This document shows positions 47,722 to 57,200 of a stretch of DNA of 64,000 nt, piece by piece. Where the stretch lies: the NCBI RefSeq assembly GCF_001547525.1, contig NZ_CM003768.1, positions 1,426,001 through 1,490,000 of the forward strand, in the 5' to 3' direction. Origin of the DNA: Burkholderia anthina. Lineage in GTDB: Bacteria > Pseudomonadota > Gammaproteobacteria > Burkholderiales > Burkholderiaceae. The position numbers and the translations under genes were made by a program. Below the pieces are notes generated by a model. The model was not told the DNA's origin. It did no database searches and was given only the letters and a program-made list of their open reading frames with translations. Within the stretch, counting starts at the first letter, position 1. Each line of letters starts with the position of its first letter.

Positions 47722-48519
47722 ATGGTAAAAGGACTCGGTTATTCGGATATTCAGATAAAGGGGTTAGATCATGTCGAAAAGCGCCTTCTGGCTCTTTCTG
47801 ATAAGGTCAAATTCTTTTTGGAGATTATCTCAAGCGGCAGCGGAGACCCCGATTTTTGCCTGGTACGCCTTCGCTCTCACGCCATGGCTGCGGCCTTGGC
47901 CTCATGGTTCAAGGGGCGTGACATAATTTCCTTTAAGCAGTGGTGCTATGTATCTGGAAAGCTGGAATACATCTCGTTTCAGCGAGAGCCGAAAAGTTGG
48001 TATCCAGCGTATCTTCTGTTGATGCCGTTGCTGTCTGATCACGAGGGATTGATTCAATGGTTCGCGAGCAATGATCAGCCGTTCGACATGATTCGAGCCA
48101 ATGATCCAGCGACGGCGGAATTTCACGGGTACCAGGCGCTTTTGGCTCTGCGCGGTGAATGGAAGACGTTGGAGCAGCGTTGCTTCCAGATCATTGGAAA
48201 TTCGTCGGAAGAGATGAAAAAGTACGAAATAGATCATCGCTTCTATCTTGCATTGTCCCGTCAAGATGTGCCGAGCATGGAGGCGACGTTACAAGAGCTC
48301 ACGTCACCAAAAGTTGCTAAGGTGCGAAACGCCGAACACGCGTTTGGCTTTACTGAAAAACTCATTGGCACCCATGCGGTGATATACGCAAAAATCGCGT
48401 GGCGTCACGGATTGAAGGTGAGGGTGGAGACGCCTTGGATTCCGGAGGAGTGGCTGCCGATTGAGCCGCTAGAAAATTACCTCGATCCTTACGAGTTTAT
48501 GGGGAAATTTAAAGTCTGA
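47722..48519 (+). CDS. Imm49-like orphan immunity protein
   Basis: 265 residues from ATG 47722 (an in-frame TTG at 47707 would add five). The alpha-helical sequence matches the pattern of the Imm49 immunity family: RSHAMAAALASWFKGRDIIS, LLMPLLSDHEGLIQWFAS, EIDHRFYLALSRQDVPSMEA, HAVIYAKIAWRHGLKV and a terminal IPEEWLPIEPLENY. Proteins of this type protect against polymorphic toxins delivered by CDI or other contact systems. No toxin partner is intact here, so it may defend against other strains. cdiB follows after 84 bp. Confidence 0.75.
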   Translation: MVKGLGYSDIQIKGLDHVEKRLLALSDKVKFFLEIISSGSGDPDFCLVRLRSHAMAAALASWFKGRDIISFKQWCYVSGKLEYISFQREPKSWYPAYLLLMPLLSDHEGLIQWFASNDQPFDMIRANDPATAEFHGYQALLALRGEWKTLEQRCFQIIGNSSEEMKKYEIDHRFYLALSRQDVPSMEATLQELTSPKVAKVRNAEHAFGFTEKLIGTHAVIYAKIAWRHGLKVRVETPWIPEEWLPIEPLENYLDPYEFMGKFKV

Positions 48520-48603
48520 TCGGTTATTTTGCCTCTCGAACTTTTGCTCGAGCGTGATGGTGCTCCTTTGCTGGGATCAGGCGGAATCAGAGATTTAAGA
48601 ACA

Positions 48604-50363
48604 ATGAAAATTAAGAAGCGGCTGGCGGCTTTGCCGATCACAGCCTTAGTATCGCTCGGAGTCCAGGCGCAGCAGGCTCCCACGCCTGCCGATCAAGCCG
48701 CCGCAGCTCGCGCGAACGCCGAACAGGATCGGCAGGCGCAGCAGCAACGTGACGTGCAGCAGCGCGACGCGGCCGTGCGTACTCCTTCCGTGCGTTCCGA
48801 TGTACCGAAGGCCGAAGCGTATCCGGCGCTTCCTGCCGAAACGCCGTGCTTTCGCATCGACCGCTTCACACTCGACGTCCCGACGTCATTGCCCGACGCA
48901 GCGAAAGCACAAGGTGCATCGGCTCTACCGATGGATCGTTTCACCTTCGCCCGGGAATGGTTGAACCACTACGCTGGTCAATGCGTCGGCAAGCAAGGTA
49001 TTGACGTACTGATCAAGGGACTGTCGCAGGCGATTCTGGCGAGAGGTTACGTCACTACGCGGGTGCTCGTTCCCGAGCAAGACCTATCGACCGGCACGCT
49101 CAAACTTTCGCTGATTCCCGGCACGATTCGCCGTGTGCGCTTTGCTGATGAAAAGCTCCGCGGCACCTGGAAAACCGCCTTTCCCAGCCGCGACGGTGAG
49201 GTGCTGAACCTGCGCGACCTCGAACAAGGCCTTGAGCAAATGAAACGCGTATCGAGTCAGGATGTCTCGATGCAACTTGTTCCGGGTGATCTTCCCGGCG
49301 AAAGCGACGTCGTGCTCGACGTGAAGCGCGGCAAGCCGTGGACAGTCGTCGCGTCGATCGACAATTCCGGCACGCGTGCCACCGGCAAACTGCAAGGCAA
49401 CCTCTCGCTCGGCATCGACAACCCGCTCGGCCTGAACGACGTGTTCAACGTCGGCGTCAGCCAGGATCTCGAATTCGGCGACAAGCGCCTCGGTTCGCAC
49501 GGCTGGAACGTTTCTATTCGATTCCGTGGGGCTACTGGACGGCAACGCTCTCGGCTTACACGAACACGTACTACCAGCAGATCGCCGGCGTGAACCAGAC
49601 GTTCATCGCAAGCGGCAACTCCAAGACGGTCGATTTCAAGCTGGCCCGCGTGCTGTCGCGTAGTCAAAATGATGTGTTCGGCGCCTACGTTCGCCTGTCG
49701 CGTCGTTTCGGACAAAGCTTTATCGAAGACACCGAGATCTCGCAGCAGCGCCGCAACAACACGATGATCGAACTGGGCCTGACCGATCGCCACTACTTCG
49801 GCGGCGCACAGTTCGACGGCTCGCTTGCATATCGTCAAGGTGTCGGTGGATTGGGCGCTCAGGACGATACGATGGCAGCGGGTGGTGGACCGACCTATCG
49901 CTTCAAGATGGCGGTGCTCGACGCGAACCTGTCGGCGCCGTTCGCGATCGGCAAACAGCCATTCCGCTATGTCGGCACATTCCACGGTCAGTACACCGGA
50001 AACACGCTTTACTACATCGACGACTTGACGATTGGCAGTCGCTACACAGTGCGCGGTTTCGATAGCGAAACGATGCTCACCGCGGCACGTGGCTTCTACT
50101 GGCGCAACGAACTACAGGCGCCGATCGGGCAGACGGGACAGGCAATTTATGCGGGGCTCGACTACGGTCGCGTATGGGGTCCGCAGCCTGTCGCCCTCGT
50201 CGGGACGCAATTGGCCGGCGCTGTGATCGGCATAAAAGGTAGCGTGGGCACGCGATTCGGAGCGTATGCGTACGATCTCTTCGCGGGTACGCCTGTCTAC
50301 AAGCCGTCGGGTTTTCCGACTGCGCGAGTGACGCTCGGTTTTCAGGTGACTGCTCAGTTCTGA
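48604..50363 (+). pseudogene. cdiB: CdiB (BcpB) TpsB outer-membrane transporter, interrupted by a one-base frameshift
   Basis: TpsB-family outer-membrane transporter expected to export CdiA. A signal peptide (MKIKKRLAALPITALVSLGV, cleaved near VQAQ) precedes an acidic/Gln-rich helix, a POTRA region (LIKGLSQAILARGYVTTRVL) and a ShlB-type barrel ending VTLGFQVTAQF. The first frame runs from 48604 past 49510; family sequence then continues in another frame (FYSIPWGYWTATLSAYTNTY). Adding one T to the TTT at 49511-49513 restores a 586-residue protein of normal length. The gene as given is therefore broken; a homopolymer sequencing error is a simple alternative. In Burkholderia the order A-I-(O)-B is typical; no BcpO lipoprotein gene is visible. 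Confidence 0.88.
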
Positions 50364-50572
50364 ATAAACGCGGTCTTGTTTGTCATGAGGGAACCTATCT
50401 CGCTCAACTACGAGAGGTAAGTGCACACCACAGGCGGTATCGGGCGCAGGTCTGCTTTTACCCCGTGCCAGAACATCGGCTCAAGCCCGTGACCAGCCGA
50501 CGGTGTAGAGAAGAGTGGCGGAGCACTTGACCGTACGCTCTTCCGCGACCACCAGCATCGTGTACCTCAGAA

Positions 50573-51856
50573 TCAGCTTCGCTCCGCCGAGTAGTGCGTA
50601 TCGAAAACCGCACGCAGCGTCGACGGACCGGTCGCGAAATCGCCCCACAGCGGCCCGTCATTCTGCGCGAACGCGAACGGCGTCGTCTTGATCGACGCAA
50701 GCCGGAAGCGCCATTGCGCGGCTTCCTGGCGGAACGCGGTGAGCTGCATGTCGGACAGCCCCGTCTGCGCGTTCGCGAGCGTGACGAGCGGATCGACCGG
50801 ATCGTTCGCGATCCGCACCTCGAAATGCAGGTGCGGGCCGGTGGCCGCGCCCGTCATCCCGACCGAGCCGATGCGCTGGCCCTGCTTCACCGTTTCGCCG
50901 ACCTTCAGCCCGCGCGCGTACGCGGACAGATGTGCGTAGTAGGTCGAATAGCCATCCGCATGATCGACGATCACGTAGCGGCCATAGCCGCCCGGATCGG
51001 TGCCGACGAACGACACGACGCCGTCGGCCGCCGCGTCGACCGGCGTGCCGCCCGGCGCGGCGAGATCGACGCCCGTATGGAACGCCATCGCCTGCGACAG
51101 CGGATGGATGCGCTCGCCGAAGAACGAGCTGATGCGCGTCCACTTGACCGGCATCGTGAACGCCGCGGCTTCGAGCGGCGAGCCGTCGAGCGTGTAGTAC
51201 GCACCGTGTTCGGCGCCCGGCGCGTGGAACCAGATCGCGCCGAACGTGCGGCCGGCGACGCGCAGTTCGAGCGCGGTCAGGCGCGGCGTGCCGTCGTGCG
51301 CGTCGAACGCGAGGCGGTAATAGTCGCCGCGCTGCGCACTCGCGCGCATCGCGACCTTGCCGGTGACGAGATCGCCCAACTGGATGCGCACTTCGGGCGG
51401 CACGTCGAGACGATTCAGCGTATCGGACAGCGTGAGCTCGATGTCGCCTGCGCGCATCCCTTGCCGGTGATCGGGCGACGCGAACTGGAACAGGCTCGCG
51501 TAGCCGAGCATGTCGTTGCGATGCGCGCTGAGCGGCGCGAACAGGCCCGGCTGCGGGCTGCGATCGTTGCGCTCGAGGTATTCGTTGCGCTCGCCGAGCG
51601 TGCGTGCAAGCTCGCTCGTCACGAAATGCTGCGCGGTGGGAAACGGCGTATCGGACAGCACGCGCTGCGGCAGCGCGGCCGTGCCCGAGTCGACGGCGCC
51701 GGGCAGTTGCGACACGGCAGGCAGCGCGGCGGCGAGACCGAAGGCGGCGAGGGCGCCGAGCACGGCGGCCGGCACGAGCGCGCGCACGAGGCGCTGCGCG
51801 CGGCCGGGCGCGAAAGCATCAGGGGTTGCGGCAGGCTTGACCAAAGGTGTCCACAT
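50573..51856 (-). CDS. M23-family (LytM) peptidoglycan endopeptidase
   Basis: 427-residue membrane-anchored zinc metallopeptidase. From ATG 51856 (MWTPLVKPAATPDAFAPGRA) an N-terminal hydrophobic helix (about 25-50, VRALVPAAVLGALAAFGLAA) anchors a periplasmic region, followed by a C-terminal M23 domain. Zinc ligands are visible in HTGVDLAAPGG and HLHFEVRI, and HLSAYARGLKVG is typical of the fold. It probably cleaves peptide cross-links in cell-wall remodelling. The start is uncertain: no strong ribosome binding site is seen and the frame remains open upstream to 52027. A candidate structured RNA with its own terminator lies directly upstream. Confidence 0.88.
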   Translation of the reverse strand: MWTPLVKPAATPDAFAPGRAQRLVRALVPAAVLGALAAFGLAAALPAVSQLPGAVDSGTAALPQRVLSDTPFPTAQHFVTSELARTLGERNEYLERNDRSPQPGLFAPLSAHRNDMLGYASLFQFASPDHRQGMRAGDIELTLSDTLNRLDVPPEVRIQLGDLVTGKVAMRASAQRGDYYRLAFDAHDGTPRLTALELRVAGRTFGAIWFHAPGAEHGAYYTLDGSPLEAAAFTMPVKWTRISSFFGERIHPLSQAMAFHTGVDLAAPGGTPVDAAADGVVSFVGTDPGGYGRYVIVDHADGYSTYYAHLSAYARGLKVGETVKQGQRIGSVGMTGAATGPHLHFEVRIANDPVDPLVTLANAQTGLSDMQLTAFRQEAAQWRFRLASIKTTPFAFAQNDGPLWGDFATGPSTLRAVFDTHYSAERS

Positions 51857-51941
51857 CCAGGAAAGCGGTTCAAAGAGGTGTGGGCAGGAGCCGTCGGCGG
51901 TCCATGCGTCAGGGGGGCGACATGGCGGGCGACGGGCGTGC

Positions 51942-51969
51942 AACAAAACAGGCCCCGCCAGGGGCCTGT
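51942..51969 (-). terminator. Rho-independent terminator between amrR and the M23 peptidase gene
   Basis: Nine-bp perfect stem ACAGGCCCC/GGGGCCTGT with loop TGGC and a U-tract TTTTGTT on the minus strand. No U-tract exists on the plus side. Confidence 0.85.
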
Positions 51970-52080
51970 ATCGTTCCCGTTCGACCCAACTCGCGGGGCG
52001 GGCCCCGCTTCGAACGGCGGCGTGCATGCCGGGTCGAACCCGGTTATCACGAAGACGCTAAAGAAAGATGACAGCGTCAG
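51942..52080 (-). ncRNA. Candidate structured small RNA (four stem-loops, ends in a terminator)
   Basis: On the minus strand four stem-loops follow one another: GACGCT/AGCGTC (52078-52054), CCGGGT/ACCCGG (52043-52029), a nested stem GTTCGA/TCGAAC enclosing GCGGGGC/GCCCCGC (52015-51979), and ACAGGCCCC/GGGGCCTGT (51969-51948) followed by TTTTGTT. The last is an excellent intrinsic terminator. It lies between amrR and the M23 gene, both minus strand, so it could be an independent sRNA, the 3' UTR of amrR, or a terminating leader of the M23 gene. Confidence 0.45.
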
Positions 52081-52185
52081 TCTACCGATGTTCCGCGAAA
52101 CGTTAAAAATTTTAAAGAGGGTCAGCTCATTCGTTTCGCACTGCGGTAAGTCGGGTTAAATCAGCATTTGTTACGACGATTTTCA

Positions 52186-52833
52186 TTAGTCCGGCAATTT
52201 TTGCGCGCGCCTGCGCAGCGCGGCCGACGTGCGGACGGCGTCGAAACCGGCGTCGAGCATCGCCTCGGCGTCGTTCCACAGGTTGCCGCGCAGCCGGTTG
52301 GTCCAGATCATCGACGCGAACACGCCTTCGAGCAGCGACACCAGATAGACGGCAGCCAGATGCACGTCGAGATCGGCGGCGATTTCGCCGGCAGCGATCG
52401 CGCGACGCAGCAGCGCCTTCGTGATCCGCAGCATCTGCAGCTCGAGCAGCATGCGGCGCCGCTGCAGCGCGCCGTTTTCCTCGCTCTGCTCGCACTTCGT
52501 ATAGAGGATCACGAGCACGCGCTGCATCGGGCCCGGCTCGCCGCATTCCTGCAGGTAGTGCGACGCGGCGCGGCGCAGCGTCGCGAACGGCGGCAGGCCG
52601 TCGCCGGCGTCGAAACCTTCCGACGTGCGCGCGAACGCGCGGTCGCACATCGCCAGACAGACTTCCATCTTGTTGCGGTAATGGCCGTAGACGGCGCCCC
52701 GCGACATCCCGGCGGCCTCGGCGAGGTCCGCCATCGCGGTTTGCGCGACGCCTCGCTCGAGCAGCACGAGCTCGGCGGCGTCGAGGATCCGGTGCTTGAT
52801 GGCGAGCGATTCTTCCCGGGTCTTGCGGGCCAT
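52186..52833 (-). CDS. amrR: TetR-family repressor of the RND efflux pump
   Basis: 215-residue TetR/AcrR-type repressor. The N-terminal helix-turn-helix includes KHRILDAAELVLLERGVAQT, MADLAEAAGMSRGAVYGHYR and NKMEVCLAMC; the remaining helices form a ligand/dimer domain with LVILYTKCEQSEENGALQRR, typical of AcrR/TtgR relatives. It is divergent from amrA with a 151-bp shared promoter region, the usual arrangement for autoregulation and pump repression. The symbol follows the Burkholderia AmrR convention. Confidence 0.9.
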   Translation of the reverse strand: MARKTREESLAIKHRILDAAELVLLERGVAQTAMADLAEAAGMSRGAVYGHYRNKMEVCLAMCDRAFARTSEGFDAGDGLPPFATLRRAASHYLQECGEPGPMQRVLVILYTKCEQSEENGALQRRRMLLELQMLRITKALLRRAIAAGEIAADLDVHLAAVYLVSLLEGVFASMIWTNRLRGNLWNDAEAMLDAGFDAVRTSAALRRRAQKLPD

Positions 52834-52907
52834 GTCGTGAAATTCCTTACAGTTCGCTGTCGTTTTATTGAGACAGTGTGTCGGTCAGATTGAAGGAGCC
52901 TGTATTT

Positions 52908-52925
52908 AATCAGACATGACTGATT
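52908..52925. promoter_or_regulatory. Candidate AmrR operator
   Basis: AATCAG and CTGATT form a perfect inverted repeat separated by ACATGA in the amrR-amrA divergent promoter region. It is the clearest dyad there, but binding is inferred only from position. Confidence 0.4.
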
Positions 52926-52984
52926 ATAATCGGCCACCCTGAGCCGCCGCATTGTATCGGCGGCGAACGTTCCGAGGTCAGAAC

Positions 52985-54187
52985 ATGAATAACAAACGCA
53001 CCCTGTGGCGCCGCACGCGGCTGGCGCCGTTCGCGCTCGCGGCCCTGCTGGCGGTGGGCGGATGCGGAAAGGGCGACGAGGACGCCGCGCCGGAGGCCGC
53101 GAAGCAGGCCGCCGTCGTGACGGTGCGCCCGACGGCGGTGCCGATGACCGTCGAGCTGCCGGGCCGGCTGGACGCATACCGGCAGGCGGAAGTCCGCGCG
53201 CGGGTCGCGGGCATCGTCACCGCGCGCACCTACGAGGAAGGCCAGGAAGTGAAGCAGGGCGCGGTGCTGTTCCGCATCGATCCCGCACCGCTGAAGGCCG
53301 CCCGCGACGCCGCGCAGGGCGCGCTCGCGAAGGCGCAGGCCGCCGCGCTCGCGGCGACCGACAAGCGCCGCCGTTACGACGATCTCGTGCGCGATCGCGC
53401 GGTGAGCGAGCGCGACCACACCGAGGCCGTCGCGGCCGACACGCAGGCGAAGGCCGAGGTCGCCTCGGCGAAGGCGGAACTCGCGCGGGCGCAACTGCAG
53501 CTCGACTACGCGACCGTCACCGCGCCGATCGCGGGCCGCGCACGGCGCGCGCTCGTGACCGAGGGCGCGCTCGTCGGCCAGGACCAGGCGACGCCGCTGA
53601 CGACCGTCGAGCAGCTCGATCCGATCTACGTGAACTTCTCGCAGCCGGCCGCCGACGTGGACGCATTGCGTCGCGCGGTGAAGAGCGGGCGCGCGACGGG
53701 CATCGCGCAGCACGACATCGCGGTGACGCTGCTGCGCGCGGACGGCACCGCATATCCGCTGAAGGGCAAGCTGCTGTTCAGCGATCTCGCGGTCGATCCG
53801 ACCACCGACACCGTCGCGATGCGCGCGCTGTTCCCGAATCCGGAGCGCGAGCTGCTGCCCGGCGCATATGTGCGGATCGCGCTCGACACGGCGGTCGACC
53901 AGCGGGCGATCCTCGTGCCGCGCGACGCGCTGCTGCGTACCGCCGACCGTACGTCGGTGCGTGTGGTGGGCGCGAACGGCAAGGTCAAGGATGTCGAGGT
54001 CACGGCCGACCAGATGAGCGGCCACGACTGGCGCATCACGCGCGGCCTCGCGGGCGGCGAGCGCGTGATCGTCGACGACGCCGCGCAGTTCGCGCCGGAT
54101 ACCACCGTCAAGCCCGTCGAAAAGGCGCCGCGGTCGAAGGCGGCGCCGGCAGCGGCCGCTTCGCAGGCGGCCGCCCGTCAAACCTGA
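52985..54187 (+). CDS. amrA: RND efflux periplasmic adaptor lipoprotein AmrA
   Basis: 400-residue membrane fusion protein bridging AmrB and the outer-membrane channel. A lipoprotein signal has its lipobox LLAVGGC at Cys27. A lipoyl/hairpin region (VELPGRLDAYRQAEVRARVA, then the coiled coil ALAKAQAAALAATDKRRRYD) is followed by the beta-barrel domain with LDYATVTAPIAGRARRALVT. ATG 52985 fits the signal peptide; AGGTC precedes it. The Pro/Ala-rich tail is ordinary for the family. amrB follows after 15 bp. Confidence 0.93.
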   Translation: MNNKRTLWRRTRLAPFALAALLAVGGCGKGDEDAAPEAAKQAAVVTVRPTAVPMTVELPGRLDAYRQAEVRARVAGIVTARTYEEGQEVKQGAVLFRIDPAPLKAARDAAQGALAKAQAAALAATDKRRRYDDLVRDRAVSERDHTEAVAADTQAKAEVASAKAELARAQLQLDYATVTAPIAGRARRALVTEGALVGQDQATPLTTVEQLDPIYVNFSQPAADVDALRRAVKSGRATGIAQHDIAVTLLRADGTAYPLKGKLLFSDLAVDPTTDTVAMRALFPNPERELLPGAYVRIALDTAVDQRAILVPRDALLRTADRTSVRVVGANGKVKDVEVTADQMSGHDWRITRGLAGGERVIVDDAAQFAPDTTVKPVEKAPRSKAAPAAAASQAAARQT

Positions 54188-54202
54188 CCGGTTCAAACCA
54201 AC

Positions 54203-57200
54203 ATGGCACGTTTCTTCATCGATCGCCCCGTCTTCGCGTGGGTGATCGCCATCTTCATCATGCTGGGCGGCCTGTTCGCGATCCGCGCGCTGCCCGTGGC
54301 GCAGTACCCGGACATCGCGCCGCCCGTCGTCAGCATCTATGCGGCGTACCCGGGCGCGTCAGCGCAAGTCGTCGAGGAATCGGTGACCGCGCTGATCGAG
54401 CGCGAAATGAACGGCGCGCCGGGATTGCTGTATACGTCCGCGACGAGCAGCGCCGGGGCGGCGTCGCTGTACCTGACGTTCAAGCAGGGCGTGAACGCCG
54501 ATCTCGCGGCCGTGGAAGTGCAGAACCGGCTGAAGACGGTCGATGCGCGCCTGCCCGAGCCCGTGCGCCGCGACGGCATCCAGGTCGAGAAGGCCGCCGA
54601 CAACATCCAGCTCGTCGTGTCGCTGACGTCCGACGACGGCCGGATGACCGACGTGCAACTCGGCGAGTATGCGTCGGCGAACGTCGTGCAGGCGCTGCGC
54701 CGCGTCGAGGGTGTCGGCAAGGTGCAGTTCTGGGGCGCCGAATACGCGATGCGGATCTGGCCCGACCCGGTGAAGCTGGCCGGGCACGGCCTCACCGCGT
54801 CGGACATCGCGTCGGCCGTGCGCGCGCACAACGCGCGCGTGACGATCGGCGACATCGGCCGCAGCGCGGTGCCGGACAGCGCGCCGATCGCGGCGACCGT
54901 GTTCGCGGACGCGCCGCTGAAGACGCCGGCCGATTTCGGCGCGATCGCGCTGCGCGCGCGGCCGGACGGCTCCGCGCTGTTCCTGCGCGACGTCGCGCGC
55001 ATCGAATTCGGCGGCAACGACTACAACTATCCGTCGTACGTGAACGGCAAGGTCGCGACCGGGATGGGCATCAAGCTCGCGCCGGGCTCGAACGCGGTGT
55101 CCACCGAGAAGCGCGTGCGCGCGACGATGGACGAGCTGTCGAAGTACTTTCCGCCGGGCGTGAAATACCAGATCCCGTACGAGACGTCGTCGTTCGTGCG
55201 CGTGTCGATGAACAAGGTCGTCACGACGCTGATCGAGGCCGGCGTGCTGGTGTTCCTGGTGATGTTCCTGTTCATGCAGAACCTGCGCGCGACGCTGATT
55301 CCGACGCTCGTCGTGCCGGTCGCGCTCGCGGGCACGTTCGGCGTGATGTACGCGGCCGGCTTCTCGATCAACGTGCTGACGATGTTCGGGATGGTGCTCG
55401 CGATCGGCATCCTCGTCGACGACGCGATCGTCGTCGTCGAGAACGTCGAGCGGCTGATGGTCGAGGAAGGGCTCGGGCCGTACGACGCGACCGTCAAGGC
55501 GATGCGGCAAATCAGCGGCGCGATCGTCGGGATCACCGTGGTGCTCACGTCGGTGTTCGTGCCGATGGCGTTCTTCGGCGGCGCGGTGGGCAACATCTAT
55601 CGGCAGTTCGCGCTGTCGCTCGCGGTGTCGATCGGCTTCTCGGCCTTCCTCGCGCTGTCGCTGACGCCCGCGCTGTGCGCGACGCTGCTCAAGCCGGTGT
55701 CCGGCGACCATCACGAGAAGCGCGGCTTCTTCGGCGGGTTCAACCGCTTCGTCGCGCGGGCGACGCAGCGCTACGCGACGCGGGTCGGCGCGATGCTGAA
55801 GAAGCCGGTACGCTGGCTCGTCGTGTACGGCGCGCTGACCGCGGCCGCCGCGCTGATGCTCACGCAACTGCCGACCGCGTTCCTGCCGGACGAGGATCAG
55901 GGCAACTTCATGGTGATGGTGATCCGCCCGCAAGGCACGCCGCTCGCGGAAACGATGCAGAGCGTGCGCGAAGTGGAGTCGGCCATCCGCCGCGACGAGC
56001 CGGCCGCCTATACCTATGCGCTCGGCGGCTTCAACCTGTACGGCGAAGGGCCGAACGGCGGGATGATCTTCGTCACGCTGAAGAACTGGAAGGCGCGCAA
56101 GGCCGCGCGCGATCACGTGCAAGCGATCGTCGCGCGCATCAACGAACGCTTCGCGGGCACGCCGAACACGACGGTGTTCGCGATGAACTCGCCGGCGCTG
56201 CCCGATCTCGGTTCGTCGAGCGGCTTCGACTTCCGGCTGCAGAACCGCGGCGGGCTCGACTACGCGACGTTCAGCGCCGCGCGCGAGCAACTGCTCGCGG
56301 CGGGCGGCAAGGATCGTGCGCTCACCGATCTGATGTTCGCGGGCACGCAGGACGCGCCGCAACTGAAGCTCGACATCGATCGCGCGAAGGCGTCCGCGCT
56401 CGGCGTGTCGATGGACGAGATCAACACGACGCTCGCGGTGATGTTCGGCTCCGACTATATCGGCGACTTCATGCACGGCACGCAGGTGCGGCGCGTGATG
56501 GTGCAGGCCGACGGGCGGCACCGGCTCGATCCTGACGACGTGAAGAAGCTGCGCGTGCGCAATGCGCGCGGCGAGATGGTGCCGCTCGCGGCGTTCACGA
56601 CGCTGCACTGGACGCTCGGGCCGCCGCAGCTCACGCGCTACAACGGTTACCCGTCGTTCACGATCAACGGCTCGGCCGCGGCCGGCCACAGCAGCGGCGA
56701 GGCGATGAGCGCGATCGAGCGGATCGCCGCGAAACTGCCGGCCGGCATCGGCTATGCGTGGTCGGGTCAGTCGTTCGAGGAGCGGCTGTCGGGCGCGCAG
56801 GCGCCGATGCTGTTCGCGCTGTCGGTGCTGGTCGTGTTCCTCGCGCTCGCGGCGCTCTACGAGAGCTGGTCGATTCCGTTCGCGGTGATGCTGGTCGTGC
56901 CGCTCGGCGTGATCGGCGCGGTGCTCGGCGTCACGCTGCGCGCGATGCCGAACGACATCTATTTCAAGGTGGGGTTGATCGCGACGATCGGGCTGTCCGC
57001 GAAGAACGCGATCCTGATCGTCGAAGTCGCGAAGGATCTCGTCGCGCAGCGCATGTCGCTCGTCGACGCGGCGCTCGAGGCCGCGCGCCTGCGGCTGCGG
57101 CCGATCGTGATGACGTCGCTCGCGTTCGGCGTCGGCGTGCTGCCGCTCGCGTTCGCATCGGGCGCCGCGTCCGGCGCGCAGACGGCGATCGGCACCGGCG

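Noticed and set aside
46552..48603. Search for a BcpO lipoprotein gene between the immunity gene and cdiB
   Set aside because: None of the three intact genes has a lipobox signal peptide; the 75-residue protein has two membrane helices and no lipobox.
52027..52045. A T-arm-like GGTTCGACCC on the minus strand suggested a tRNA
   Set aside because: It is the loop side of a local hairpin; no acceptor stem, anticodon arm or CCA end fits around it.
52834..52984. Considered that the TetR gene and amrA might be cotranscribed
   Set aside because: They are divergent and share a promoter region with a dyad.
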